This document shows, in pieces, positions 44,929 to 54,628 of a stretch of 64,000 bases of DNA (positions are counted from its first letter, which is position 1; every line of letters begins with the position of its first letter). Origin of the DNA: Mycobacterium terramassiliense (lineage in GTDB: Bacteria; Actinomycetota; Actinomycetes; Mycobacteriales; Mycobacteriaceae). Below the pieces are notes generated by a model that was given only the letters and a program-made list of their open reading frames with translations, ran no database searches and was not told the DNA's origin. Where the stretch lies: positions 248,001 to 312,000 of the forward strand of contig NZ_LT717701.1 of NCBI RefSeq assembly GCF_900157385.1. Reading direction: 5' to 3'. Made by a program: the position numbers and the translations under genes.

Positions 44929-46299
44929 TCAGGCCGGACCGCGGCCGTCGCCGGCCAGCTTGAGCAGCAAACGCGTGCCGCCCAGCGGACTGGCGTGCAG
45001 TGAGGCCGAGCCGCCGTGCAATTCGGCCTGCTGGGCGACGAGCGCCAGCCCCAGCCCGGAGCCCGCCCGTGACGCGGTCGACCCGCGGGAGAAGCGCGCG
45101 AAGACCGCGGTGCGTTCGTCTTCGGGAACGCCGGTGCCGTTGTCGTCGACCGCGATCTGCACGCCCTCGCCGGAACTGCTGACGTTGAGCTGGATTTCGG
45201 TGGCCCCGCCGTGTTTGACGGCATTCGCGATGGCGTTGTCGATCACCAGCCGCAGGCCGGTGGGCAGCCCCACCATCAGCACCGTGGGCGAGGGCACCAG
45301 CGACACGTGCACACCGGGGTAGATGCGAAGCGCGTCGTGTGCGGCGCGATCCAGCAGCTCGGTGATGTCGAAGGGGACAAAGTCATCGACGGTGGTCAGC
45401 TCCCCCTGAGCCAGCCGCTCGAGCGCCGTCAGCGTGGCCTCGATCCGGCTCTGGGTGCGGATGACGTCACCGATCACCTCGTGGCGCTGCTCGGCGGGTA
45501 ATTCCAAGGTGGACAACACTTCCAGGTTGGTACGCATGGCGGTCAGCGGGGTGCGCAGCTCGTGTGAGGCGACGGCGGCGAAGTCGCGGGCCGACTCGAG
45601 CGCGGCCTTGGTGCGCTCCTGTTCGTTGCCGATGCGGGCCAGCATGCCCTCGACCGCTTCGGCGATCTCCACGGCCTCGCGGACGCCACGGACCTGCACC
45701 TCGTCGGGACTCGACTGAGCGCTGATGGCACGGGCCTGCTGCGCCAGCATCAGGAACGGATTGACCATGATCAAGGAGATCACCCAGCCGACCAGCACCG
45801 TGCCGCCGATGACGCTGCCGCAGATGAGCAACACCCGCAGGTGCAACTCGTTGATTCGATGCTGGGCCTCGGCCAACGGCGCGGCGAGCGCGATCGAGGC
45901 GGGTCCGGCGGTGAAGGTGCGCACCCGGTACTGCACCCCGTTGATGGTGGTGTTGGCGTACCCGTTGGGAAGTTGGGGCAGCACGATGTTGCCGGGAACG
46001 GACACCGTCACGTCCCCGATGCGGGCGGTGCGCACCAGGTTGCCGTCCGGGAGCGGATGATCGGGGGCGGTGAGCTGCCCACTGTTGATCAACGTGTTGA
46101 TGTCACCCAAACTGCTCACGGAATCCAGTCGGCGATCGAGCTGGCTGTACTGATCGTTGGTGACGCCGATCCATACCCATGCCCCCAACAGGACGACGAG
46201 AGTGATCACCGACAGCGCGGCGACGATCACGATGGTGCGCAGCGACAGCACGCGCATGGGCAGGCGAACTTGGCCGAACAGAGGGGCACCGGAGGTCAT
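44929..46299 (-). CDS. Sensor histidine kinase, PrrB-like, without adjacent response regulator
   Basis: The product has 456 residues. Two membrane helices (~20-45, ~150-175) bracket an extracytoplasmic loop; HAMP follows. The phosphorylated His is in ASHELRTPLTAMRTNLEVL (~246), and the ATPase has DNAIANAVKHGGATE, DNGTGVPEDE and GSGLGLALVAQQ. The stretch from the H-box through the ATPase matches PrrB of M. tuberculosis very closely from memory, so this is a PrrB paralogue or homologue. No prrA-like response regulator is next to it. The stimulus is unknown. Confidence 0.88.
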   Translation of the reverse strand: MTSGAPLFGQVRLPMRVLSLRTIVIVAALSVITLVVLLGAWVWIGVTNDQYSQLDRRLDSVSSLGDINTLINSGQLTAPDHPLPDGNLVRTARIGDVTVSVPGNIVLPQLPNGYANTTINGVQYRVRTFTAGPASIALAAPLAEAQHRINELHLRVLLICGSVIGGTVLVGWVISLIMVNPFLMLAQQARAISAQSSPDEVQVRGVREAVEIAEAVEGMLARIGNEQERTKAALESARDFAAVASHELRTPLTAMRTNLEVLSTLELPAEQRHEVIGDVIRTQSRIEATLTALERLAQGELTTVDDFVPFDITELLDRAAHDALRIYPGVHVSLVPSPTVLMVGLPTGLRLVIDNAIANAVKHGGATEIQLNVSSSGEGVQIAVDDNGTGVPEDERTAVFARFSRGSTASRAGSGLGLALVAQQAELHGGSASLHASPLGGTRLLLKLAGDGRGPA

Positions 46300-46506
46300 C
46301 GCTCACCCCACCCGTGGCGGCCGCCGACGCATCCGACCGGCGCCGTCGGTGAGCCGGCACCCGGCAGCGATTTCCTGTGGCATCGCGCCGTGCGTGTTCG
46401 CCCCGGGGTTGGACATCGACCTCAGGATATAGGCGCGGCGCTTGCCGCCCGGGTTGGCACACGGGCGTGCGCCCCTGTCGCGGCGAGCGACGCCGTGACG
46501 ATCAGC

Positions 46507-47608
46507 TCATTTGGTGGCCGGCGGCGCCGCCTCCACCAACGTCAGCTGGCCGCGCCGCTCGGCGTTCGACGGCTGCGGCGCGGAATTCTCGGGTTCGAAG
46601 AGGTCTTCGACGGGGCGGTGGGCGAGCCGGCCCCGCTCGATGGTGCCCTGGAACCGGATTGCGCCGCCCCGGGCCAGATGCAGTCGGTGCCAATCGGTCA
46701 TCGCTTGGTACGCAGCGTGGTCAAGGTAGTCGACCGCGATATCGACCGTGACGGTGGCACCTTCCGGTACCGATGCCAGCACGCGGGTCAGGCGGGGTAG
46801 CGCGAGAAAGGTGCAGGCGCCCCCGACGTCGACGCGCCACCCGCCAGCCACGGGGCGCGCCTCCACCTTGGCCCGCAGCACCCGCCACCCCGTCAGCGCG
46901 ATGGCCAGCACCAGCCCGATCATGACGCCCTGCAAGAGGTTCAGGAACACCACCGCCGCGACGGTGACGACGTAGACGATGAGATCCCCGCTGCGCATCG
47001 CGGTTTCGATGTGGGCGGGCTCGAGCAGCTCCACCCCGATGACGATCAGCAGCCCCGCGAGGGCGGCAGTGGGGACCTGTTCGACCAATTCGGCAAAGGG
47101 AAGGGTGAACAGCAAGATCCACACGCCGTGCATGATCGACGAGGCGCGGGACTTGGCTCCTGCGTTGACATTTGCCGCGCTGCGGACTATGACGCCGGCG
47201 ATAGGCAGGCCGCCGATCGCGCCCGAGGCGATGTTGGCGGCGCCCTGCCCGATCAGCTCGCGGTCGAAGTCAGTGCGCGCCCCGTGATGCATCCGGTCGA
47301 CGGAAACCGCCGTCAGCAGGCTTTGCACGCTGGTGATGAGCGTCACGGTGATGACGGCGATCACGAAGGCGGTCCAGTCGCCGTGGGGCAGCGCGGGCAA
47401 GCGCAGCGCGTCCAGCACCGATCCGTCCAGTTCGATGCGTGGCACGTCGAACGGGAAGACCACCGAGATGACCGTCGCCCAGCGACAGCGGCAGGGCGAC
47501 CAGGAAGACCACCAGGGACGCGGGCAGGTCGTATCGAATGATGGAGCGCAGGTGGTCGTTTCGTGGCGAGTGAGCACCTCGATTGCCGGGTTCATTGACG
47601 TGGCGCAT
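46507..47608 (-). pseudogene. SulP-family anion transporter with STAS domain, internal deletion and frameshift
   Basis: The N-terminus is in one frame (47608 to ~47482, MRHVNEPGNRG to LPASLVVFLVALPLSLG) and the C-terminus in another (~47478 to 46507, TVISVVFPFDVPRIELDG to a STAS-like end with VTVDIAVDYLDHAAY). Intact SulP proteins have a long transmembrane block between these stretches, well over 100 residues, missing here. The frame changes at the junction, so no full protein can be made. The start ATG follows GAGGAAG. The C-terminal part still contains YAVVF-like helices but is not translatable from the normal start. Confidence 0.85.
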
Positions 47609-47877
47609 CGTTCGCTTCCTCGCTAGGTCTTAGGGGGGCCGTTTCGCCATCCGCTCCGCACCGCGGTGGTGTGGTTCACGCAATCGCTTGGAGCACAGAT
47701 CATTACAAGCACGACAGCCGTTGTCGCTCGGCCGGGAACGCCAGGCTCCCGCGTTCGAAGGTATGTGGGCTCCCCGGCCGCGGGCAACCTGACAAGCCGC
47801 CTGCATACCGAACGCAAATCTTTGCCGCGGCGCGCGCCGCGCTGTGAGGTGCGCTACACGGGCTTTCGTGAGCACGG

Positions 47878-47899
47878 GGTGAGTGAGTACTCTCTCACC
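47878..47899. promoter_or_regulatory. 22-bp palindrome abutting the TetR start codon
   Basis: GGTGAG at 47878 and CTCACC at 47894-47899 flank a GAGTACTC core; 20 of 22 bases are symmetric. The ATG begins at 47900, the next base, so the transcript is probably leaderless and the gene autoregulated. Confidence 0.75.
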
Positions 47900-48502
47900 A
47901 TGCAGACGTCGGGACGTGATCGGCTGCTGGCCGCCGCGATGAGCCTGTTCGCCGCCAAGGGGTACGCGGCGACGTCGGTGGCCGACATCCAGCGGGCGTC
48001 CGGGCTGGCGCCCGGCTCCGGCGCACTGTACAAGCACTTCGGCTCCAAGCGTGAGCTGCTGGAGGCCGCGGTGGCGCACCGGATCGACAGCATCGTGGCG
48101 GCGCGGGAGCAGTACGACGCCGGGGCGCCGGGCAGCGTCGAGCAGGCGGTGCGCACGGCCGGCCGGCTGATCTGGGACAACCTGAAACAGAGCGAGGAAC
48201 TGCTCAGGGTCATGCTGCGCGAGCCCGCCGAGCTGGGGGATCTCGACGAGAAGACGTGGCAGGTCATCACGGACAATGCGTATCAGCGCTTCGCCGACGA
48301 GCTGGTCGCGTCCAATAACTCCGGCCGCACGCGCATCCCCGATCCCGAGGCGACCGCCGCCGCGGCGATCGGATCGTTGTCCTATGCCGCGACCCTGCAG
48401 GCCCTGACCGGGCGATTGCCCGGCAACATCGATGAGGACCGTTACTTCGAGGCGTGGGTCAACCAGACGGTGAGCGTCCTCGCCCAATACCGGAACCGTT
48501 AA
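47900..48502 (+). CDS. TetR-family transcriptional regulator
   Basis: The product has 200 residues. HTH: RLLAAAMSLFAAKGYAATSVADIQRASGLAPGSGALYKHFGSKRELLEAAV. The C-terminal part has a TetR_C profile (DEKTWQVITDNAYQRFADELVA). It lies 27 bp upstream of the acyl-CoA dehydrogenase gene on the same strand, so both are likely controlled by the palindrome at 47878-47899. An upstream frame extends 78 codons but reads through the operator and lacks TetR character. Confidence 0.9.
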   Translation: MQTSGRDRLLAAAMSLFAAKGYAATSVADIQRASGLAPGSGALYKHFGSKRELLEAAVAHRIDSIVAAREQYDAGAPGSVEQAVRTAGRLIWDNLKQSEELLRVMLREPAELGDLDEKTWQVITDNAYQRFADELVASNNSGRTRIPDPEATAAAAIGSLSYAATLQALTGRLPGNIDEDRYFEAWVNQTVSVLAQYRNR

Positions 48503-48529
48503 TTACCAACATATTTCAGGAGTGAAGCT

Positions 48530-49741
48530 GTGACATTCTCACTGCAACTGAGCGACGACGTGATCGAGGTGCGCGACTGGGTGCACAAATTTGCGGCCGA
48601 CGTGATCCGTCCCGCCGCGTCGGAATGGGATGAGCGGGAGGAGACCCCGTGGCCGGTGATCCAGGAGGCCGCCAAGGTGGGTCTGTACTCCCCCGATTTC
48701 TTCGCGCAACAAGCGGCCGAGCCGACGGGCCTGGGCTTTCTCACCACGTTCGAGGAGATGTTTTGGGGTGATGCCGGCATCGCGCTGTCCATCCTGGGCA
48801 CCGGGCTGGCCGCAGCGGCGCTGGCCGGCAACGGAACTCCCGAACAGCTGGGCCGCTGGCTTCCCGAGATGTTCGGCACGCCCGACGAACCCAAACTCGG
48901 GGCCTTCTGTTCGTCGGAGCCCGACGCGGGTTCCGACGTCGGCGCCATCCGCACCCGCGCGCGGTTCGACGAGGCGGCCGGCGAATGGGTCCTCAACGGC
49001 ACCAAGACGTGGGCGACCAACGGGGGCATCGCCAACGTGCACATCGTGGTGGCATCCGTCTATCCCGAGCTCGGCACCCGCGGCCAGGCCACCTTCGTCA
49101 TCCCTCCCGAGACCCACGGGCTGTCGCAGGGCCAGAAGTTCAAGAAGCACGGCATCCGCGCATCGCACACCGCCGAGGTGGTGCTCGACAACGTCCGGCT
49201 CCCCGAGGACACCATCCTGGGCGGCCGGGAGAAGTTCGAGGAGCGCATCGCCCGGGTCAAGTCCGGCTCCTCGTCGCGCGGACAGGCCGCGATGAAGACC
49301 TTCGAGCGCACCCGGCCCACGGTCGGTGCGATGGCCGTCGGCGTGGCACGGGCCGCCTACGAATACGCCCTCGACTACGCCTGCCAGCGTGAGCAATTCG
49401 GCCGCAAGATCGGTGAATTCCAGGCGATCGCGTTCAAGCTGGCCGACATGAAGAGCCGCATCGACGCGGCGCGCATGCTGGTGTGGCGCGCCGGATGGAT
49501 GGCGCGCAACAACCAAAGCTTCGACTCTGCGGAGGGCTCGATGGCCAAGCTGGTGGCCAGCGAGACCGCGGTCTACGTCACCGACGAGGCCATCCAGATC
49601 CTGGGCGGCAATGGGTACACCCGCGACTACCCCGTGGAGCGGATGCACCGCGACGCAAAGATCTTCACCATCTTCGAGGGCACCAGCGAGATTCAGCGCC
49701 TGGTTATTTCGCGCGCGCTGACGGGCCTGCAAATCCGTTAG
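48530..49741 (+). CDS. Acyl-CoA dehydrogenase (FadE type)
   Basis: The product has 403 residues. FAD/substrate motifs: [57 protein letters not shown] and the end [17 protein letters not shown] holding the catalytic Glu. It should oxidise an acyl-CoA at C2-C3. The GTG at 48530 is preceded by CAGGAGTGAAGC. It is co-directional with the TetR gene and probably in its operon. Confidence 0.93.
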   Translation: MTFSLQLSDDVIEVRDWVHKFAADVIRPAASEWDEREETPWPVIQEAAKVGLYSPDFFAQQAAEPTGLGFLTTFEEMFWGDAGIALSILGTGLAAAALAGNGTPEQLGRWLPEMFGTPDEPKLGAFCSSEPDAGSDVGAIRTRARFDEAAGEWVLNGTKTWATNGGIANVHIVVASVYPELGTRGQATFVIPPETHGLSQGQKFKKHGIRASHTAEVVLDNVRLPEDTILGGREKFEERIARVKSGSSSRGQAAMKTFERTRPTVGAMAVGVARAAYEYALDYACQREQFGRKIGEFQAIAFKLADMKSRIDAARMLVWRAGWMARNNQSFDSAEGSMAKLVASETAVYVTDEAIQILGGNGYTRDYPVERMHRDAKIFTIFEGTSEIQRLVISRALTGLQIR

Positions 49742-49787
49742 GCACCGCGCCGCAACCGTCGGCCAGGGCACGCGCCATGATGGCGGC

Positions 49788-51005
49788 ATGACCTCCGACA
49801 TTCGCGTCCTCGACAGCGAGGACGACCTGATCGCCGCGGCCAACGTGTTCCGCGCCGCGATGGTCGGGTTTCCCCCGCTGTCAAACCTGGCGCCCGGCCA
49901 CATCACCAAGCTGCTCGAACCGGGCCGCACGGTGGGTGCCTTCGCTGGCGGCCAGTTGGTCGGCACCGCCGACGCCGTGACGAGCGGACTCACCCTCCCC
50001 GGCGGAGCGATCGTCGGCCATGCCGCCGTGACGCACATCGGGGTGCTGCCGTCGTTCACCCGCAAGGGGATCGCCACCGAGCTGATCCGCCATCAGCTGG
50101 ACGACTTCGCCGCACGAGGCGAGGCGGTCGCGACGCTGCGCGCCTCGGAGGCGACGATCTATGAGCGGTTCGGCTACGGGGTGGCGAGTTCGTCGCAGAC
50201 GATGGAGGTCCAGACGGCACGGGCGGCCTTGCGTCCCGAGGTGGGGACCGGGGGTCGGGTGCGACTGCTGGACATGGGTGAGGCGTGGGACGTCCTGCCC
50301 CGGATCTATGCCGCGAATCGACCCCCACGCCCGGGAACCATCGATCGCCCGGACGTGTGGTGGCACAGCGTTCGGATGCGCACCGAATCCTTCCGGGGCC
50401 CTTCGTATATCGCGGTGCATGGGGACCCGGGGCATGAGACCGGTTTCGCCCGCTACCGTCCTGTCGACACCGAAACGTGGTTCGTCAGCGACCAGCGCAC
50501 CATCGCCGTCGAGGACTTCTTCGCGCCCACGCCCGACGCGTATCTGGGCCTGTCGCGCTTCCTGCTCGGGCTCGATCTCATCGATCGCGTGGTGTTCTGG
50601 ATGATGCCCGTCGACGATCCGCTGCCCTGGCTGCTCATGGATCGGCGAGCCGTGCGGGTCACCGCGGTGCGTGATGAGACGTGGCTACGCGTCGTCGACG
50701 CGCAAGCTGCGCTGGCGGCGCGCCGATACTGCGGCGACGAGTCGGTCACCATCGCGGTCGATGACCCTCTGCTGCCGCACAATTCGGGCCGCTTCGCCGT
50801 CACGGGCGACGGCGCCGAACCGACCGAGCGGGCCGCCCGGCTCCACGTCGGCGCCGAAGGCCTCGCCGCGGTTCTACTCGGGGGCACGACCTGGCGCAGC
50901 CTCGCCGCCGCGGGGCTCGTCCGGACCGACGATCCGGAGGCGCCGGCCATCGCCGATCGATTGTTCGCGGTGGCCGACGCGCCGCACGCGGGCTTCTTCT
51001 TCTGA
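49788..51005 (+). CDS. eis: Eis-type N-acetyltransferase (GNAT with SCP2-like C-domain)
   Basis: The product has 405 residues, the length of Eis. The N-terminal GNAT has VTHIGVLPSFTRKGIATELIRHQL (acetyl-CoA loop), and IYERFGYG gives a Tyr (~125) matching the catalytic Tyr of Eis. The C-terminal half is SCP2/sterol-carrier-like (RSLAAAGLV...) and the chain ends in Phe-Phe, consistent with the catalytic C-terminal carboxylate known for Eis. It should acetylate amines of many substrates including some aminoglycosides. No regulator gene such as whiB7 is next to it. Confidence 0.87.
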   Translation: MTSDIRVLDSEDDLIAAANVFRAAMVGFPPLSNLAPGHITKLLEPGRTVGAFAGGQLVGTADAVTSGLTLPGGAIVGHAAVTHIGVLPSFTRKGIATELIRHQLDDFAARGEAVATLRASEATIYERFGYGVASSSQTMEVQTARAALRPEVGTGGRVRLLDMGEAWDVLPRIYAANRPPRPGTIDRPDVWWHSVRMRTESFRGPSYIAVHGDPGHETGFARYRPVDTETWFVSDQRTIAVEDFFAPTPDAYLGLSRFLLGLDLIDRVVFWMMPVDDPLPWLLMDRRAVRVTAVRDETWLRVVDAQAALAARRYCGDESVTIAVDDPLLPHNSGRFAVTGDGAEPTERAARLHVGAEGLAAVLLGGTTWRSLAAAGLVRTDDPEAPAIADRLFAVADAPHAGFFF

Positions 51006-51078
51006 CGCCGCCGGGGGGCGAACGTGATTGTCATCGTGGGGGCGGGGATATGCGGGCTCGCGGCCGCCAACGCGCTGA

Positions 51079-51113
51079 CGCGGCGATGAAGCCCTCCGCG
51101 CCCAGCAGGCGCC
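51079..51113. repeat. 35-bp perfect inverted repeat, left copy (right copy 51242-51276)
   Basis: The sequence at 51079-51113 is the reverse complement of 51242-51276, without a mismatch. The right copy is the functional coding sequence of the oxidoreductase (LLGAEGFIAA region); the left copy sits where the protein's N-terminal part should continue, and breaks the frame. The 128-bp loop fits an inverted-duplication or template-switch event. Confidence 0.93.
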
Positions 51114-51241
51114 GCCGTTCGCCGAGCAATCCGCCGGCCCGGCAAGGATTTTCCGCGTCGCACATAGGAGCGCGGCATTGTGCGGCCTCGCGATGCGGGC
51201 TCGTGCCGGCTGGCAGCGTTGGGAGTCCGAGTTGGGCGCCG

Positions 51242-51276
51242 GGCGCCTGCTGGGCGCGGAGGGCTTCATCGCCGCG
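51242..51276. repeat. 35-bp inverted repeat, right copy
   Basis: Reverse complement of 51079-51113; this copy lies in the frame of the FAD oxidoreductase and is presumably the original. Confidence 0.93.
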
Positions 51277-52006
51277 GGCGCCCCCGGCAACACCGACGCG
51301 CTCGAGGCCACCACCGCGGCAATGGCAGACGCCGGTGCCGCCTTCTCCTGGCTGGACGGGTCCGAGATCAACGCGCGCATCCCGTTCGTGGCGGCACCGT
51401 GGGACGCCGGGGTGTTCGACCCGCTGGGTGGCAGCCTGCGCATCCGCGGCGCGCTCGACGCCCTCGCGCGGCGCGCCGTGGTCAGGCGCTGCGAGGTGGT
51501 GGCGGTCGCCGACGACGGCGCGACGACGCTGGCGGACGGCACCGTGGTGCGCGCGGACGGCGTGCTCATCTGCGCGGGCGTGCGGACCTCGGCGCTGTTC
51601 GGCCCGCTCGGCGAGCGATTCGCACCCCATACCCGCTTTACGTACGAGGGCGCCGAGGCGACCGGTGCCGCATGCCTTTCCGCGCCCGAGGGCTACGGGC
51701 TGCCGCTGGGCGGCACGGGCCGTTGGGCATTCGGGCAGGAGGTGCCCGACCCCGCCGTCGTGCGCGCGCTGTTCCCCTCGCTGGTGCCCGTGAGCCGGAT
51801 CGACTGCGTCACCGTTCGCGCACCCTGGCTGGATTCCGGGGGCGACGGCTGGACGGTGGCGCGCCGTGGCCACGTCGTCGGGTTCGTCGGGAGCAACCTG
51901 ATGAAGTTCGGGCCCCTGCTGGGTGAGCTGCTCGCCGAAGCCATGCTCAGCGACACGCTGCCGAGCGATCTCGTCCTAAATTAGCTGCGCCGCAGCGTAT
52001 CCCGCG

Positions 52007-52288
52007 TCAGCCGTGGGGAGCCTCGGAGATCTTGGAGTCCGGTTTGCCCAGCGTCTGGCACCACGTCGTGGCCGACAAACGCGTGGCGGATATCTCCATA
52101 CTGGTCGGGTCGGCGCCGCTCTTGTCCTTGAGCATCTTGCTGACCTCGTCGCTCTGCTTCTTCTCGTCCTGCGTGGTGAAGTCCTTGCACTTGGTGTCGC
52201 CTCCGGTGTTGATCACCTGTGAGGCCGAACACGCTCCGGACAGCAGCGCGGCCACCGCAACCGTTGCCGCAGCGATTTGCTTCATCAT
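52007..52288 (-). CDS. Small exported lipoprotein, HdeA-like
   Basis: The product has 93 residues. The N-terminus is a signal peptide ending in the lipobox LSGAC (Cys ~20). The mature part, TKCKDFTTQDEKKQSDEV to SATTWCQTLG, has two Cys and resembles the HdeA/HdeB acid-chaperone-type fold by pattern, but similarity is from memory. The start has AGGAGGG immediately upstream. It is divergent from the MFS gene. Confidence 0.8.
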   Translation of the reverse strand: MMKQIAAATVAVAALLSGACSASQVINTGGDTKCKDFTTQDEKKQSDEVSKMLKDKSGADPTSMEISATRLSATTWCQTLGKPDSKISEAPHG

Positions 52289-52510
52289 TTGCCCTCCTGG
52301 GTTCGCAGTGAGCTATCTGTACACCACATCGGCAGATTTCAAACCTTACTCGCGCTTTGCGCCGGATCGGCGCGCGTTTGCAGGACCCGGGGGCGGGTCC
52401 GCGCGCGGAGCCGTGCAGTGGGCGGGCTCGGCGGGAATAACTCCGTGGGCGGCATTGTCCACTACCTTTCGTCGGCCGCCCACGCTGTTCAGACCCGGGG
52501 AGGGAAATCG

Positions 52511-53749
52511 GTGCTCTCGTCGAACGAGTCGACCGAGCTGACAAGCGGTCCAGCGCCGGCACCGGTCACGCTGGAAGAGCGCGCCGACCCGCGTGCGGCG
52601 CGAGCGACGTTCGCCAGCGTCTTGGCCCTGTTGTTGGCGACGGGCTGGGTCGCCAACCACTTCGTCGCGCTGATGCCCATGATCAGTGAACGCCAACACC
52701 TCGACGCGACCAGGCTCGACGGCATCTTCGCGATCTACGCGCTGGGGTTACTGCCCGGACTTCTCGTGGGCGGGCGGCTGTCCGATGCGCTCGGGCGTCA
52801 GGCGGTGGCGCTGGCGGGCGCGACGGCCACGGTGGTGGGCACGGTGGCGATGCTCCTGTCGCAGCAACCCGACGTGCTGCTGGCGGGGCGTTTGGTCGTC
52901 GGTATCGGCGTTGGTCTCTTGATGAGCTCCTGCACCGCATGGGCCTCCGACCTGAAAGGTCCCGCCGGGGCGGGCACCGCCGGAGCGGTGTTGCTCGGCG
53001 GCTTCGCGGTCGGGCCGTTCGCGGCGGGTCTGATCGCACGGTCCGGGCAACCCGGCATCCGGTGGTCGTTCGGGCTGGCCGCCGCCCTCGTCGTGGCGGC
53101 GATGGTTTTCTCGGTCGCGGCGGTGCGCCGCGGAACCGCGACCGCGGCGGCCGCGGCACACGACTGGGAGCCGCCGCCGGCGGCTCGGCAGGGGACCGCG
53201 TGGGCGCTGAGTTGGGCCATGCCGCTGGCCCCCTGGGTGTTCGCCTCGGCGACGCTGGGGTTCATCACGATTCCCGGCCGAGTGCACACGGGGCTCGCGG
53301 CACCCTTGGCCGCGGGCACCGCCACGCTGATCGTCAACGGCGTCAGCGGATTCATTCAGGTACTTGCCCGCGCGCTTCGTTGGGGGCCGCATGCCGGTAC
53401 CGCGGGCGCAGTGCTGGCCGCGCTCGGGTACGCGGTCACCGCGGTGGCCCCGCCGACCATGTCGCTGGCCCTGGGCTTGTCGGTGTTCTTGATCCTCGGG
53501 TGCGCGTCGGGTCTTTGCCTACGCGACGGCCTGATCGACCTCGAAGCCGCGGCGCCGCGGCGCCTGCGGGGCGCGCTGGTGGGGGTGTTCTACGTGGTGA
53601 CCTACGTCGGCTTCGGCCTGCCGCTGATATTGACCACGGTCGGACCCGCGATCTCGACGATGATTCTGGGCGCGATGTCGCTGCTCGCGTTGGCAACGGC
53701 GGTGAGTCGCGCGATGCGGCTGCGACGGGATCGCCACCGCCAGAATTGA
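52511..53749 (+). CDS. MFS transporter
   Basis: The product has 412 residues with 12 predicted membrane segments, beginning FASVLALLLATGWVANHFVALMPM and including the cytoplasmic loop GGRLSDALGRQAVALAGA, typical of the MFS A-motif. The centre is an Ala/Arg-rich loop (RRGTATAAAAAHDW). GTG at 52511 follows GGGAGGGAAA. It is a likely drug or metabolite exporter; the substrate is unknown. It is divergent from the HdeA-like lipoprotein gene. Confidence 0.9.
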   Translation: MLSSNESTELTSGPAPAPVTLEERADPRAARATFASVLALLLATGWVANHFVALMPMISERQHLDATRLDGIFAIYALGLLPGLLVGGRLSDALGRQAVALAGATATVVGTVAMLLSQQPDVLLAGRLVVGIGVGLLMSSCTAWASDLKGPAGAGTAGAVLLGGFAVGPFAAGLIARSGQPGIRWSFGLAAALVVAAMVFSVAAVRRGTATAAAAAHDWEPPPAARQGTAWALSWAMPLAPWVFASATLGFITIPGRVHTGLAAPLAAGTATLIVNGVSGFIQVLARALRWGPHAGTAGAVLAALGYAVTAVAPPTMSLALGLSVFLILGCASGLCLRDGLIDLEAAAPRRLRGALVGVFYVVTYVGFGLPLILTTVGPAISTMILGAMSLLALATAVSRAMRLRRDRHRQN

Positions 53750-53766
53750 TTCCGTCGTCGCCTTTC

Positions 53767-54393
53767 CTATGCCGCCACGGCGTCCCATTTTGTCCCGACG
53801 ACGCTCAACCCGGCTAACCGCCGCCACGAGCGAATGGCGTTGCGCGTTATCTCCACGACGCGGGCGGCCCCAGCGTCCGCGTTCGCCAGTCGATGCGCTT
53901 TGAGGGCATTGCCGGTTACGGCATCGAGCGTGTCCCAGTCGTCGGTCTCGACGAGTGCGGTCGATTGACAGGCGGCCCGGACCGCGTACCGTTCGGCGGT
54001 CACCGGCGTGGTGCCGACCGCGCGCGCCGCGCGGGCAGCGCCATCCCATTCGGCGATCGCCGGCGTCTCGCCGGGGGCGAGCAGGCGATGCAGTTCGGCG
54101 ATCGCGGTGATTGCCTCGGCCGCAGCGTTCTCGGCGTACTGCACAACCCCCCACGGAGGGCTCACCAACAGCTTGGCCACCCAGGGGTGCACGACAGTGT
54201 CGGCGACGTCGGCCGTGCCCACCGTTAGCCACCCCAACTCGAGTACCAGCAGGCTGTCCTCCGGTGAAAGGTAGCCGTCGGGCCCGGCAAGCAGGTCGTT
54301 GCACAACTGGACGAAGGAGGCGAGCGGGCGGGCGGAAGTCGCCGGGAAGTCGGTGATGTGCTCGTCACCGTTGATGTATGAAATCGCATTCAT
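53767..54393 (-). CDS. Uncharacterised protein
   Basis: The product has 208 residues. It is largely helical (FVQLCNDLLAGPDGYLSPEDSLLVLELGWL, then EAITAIAELHRLLAP and an alanine-rich stretch). No membrane segment or signal is seen and I do not recognise the family. ATG at 54393 is preceded by AAAGGG. It is convergent with the MFS gene. Confidence 0.72.
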   Translation of the reverse strand: MNAISYINGDEHITDFPATSARPLASFVQLCNDLLAGPDGYLSPEDSLLVLELGWLTVGTADVADTVVHPWVAKLLVSPPWGVVQYAENAAAEAITAIAELHRLLAPGETPAIAEWDGAARAARAVGTTPVTAERYAVRAACQSTALVETDDWDTLDAVTGNALKAHRLANADAGAARVVEITRNAIRSWRRLAGLSVVGTKWDAVAA

Positions 54394-54628
54394 TGCACAC
54401 CCTTTGCCCGATCCGGGCTGATGCGATCCCCTGGCCAGCCTCAGCGGGTGGGTTATCCGGTCCAGTTCCATGTCAGTTGCTTCCTGCGGTTCGCCTCGGT
54501 GGCACGAGTCGGCCTCGGCGCGACAAAACACATGCTATGGCAAGCGATGCCTCGGCGGGTCGCGACACGATGACCGGGTTTCCGGGGGCAGTTCGACGGG
54601 CGCACACGGCGCCCGCGAGCCTTGGCGG

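Larger units (their letters stand above)
51024..51984 (+). pseudogene. FAD-dependent oxidoreductase (DAO-like), disrupted by an inverted duplication
   Basis: GTG at 51024 starts VIVIVGAGICGLAAANALTRR, an FAD Rossmann N-terminus, but a TGA stop follows at 51087-51089. The frame that carries the rest resumes around 51120 (EQSAGPARIFRVAHRS...) and runs to 51984, with VFDPLGGSLRIRGALDAL and GFVGSNLMKFGPLLGELLAE typical of the family. The interrupted interval contains bases 51079-51113, which are the exact reverse complement of bases 51242-51276 within the gene. A shorter product could start at TTG 51178. Confidence 0.8.

Noticed and set aside
45434..45718. Plus-strand small open frame over the PrrB-like kinase
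   Set aside because: No ribosome binding site or family motif; opposite the conserved kinase core.
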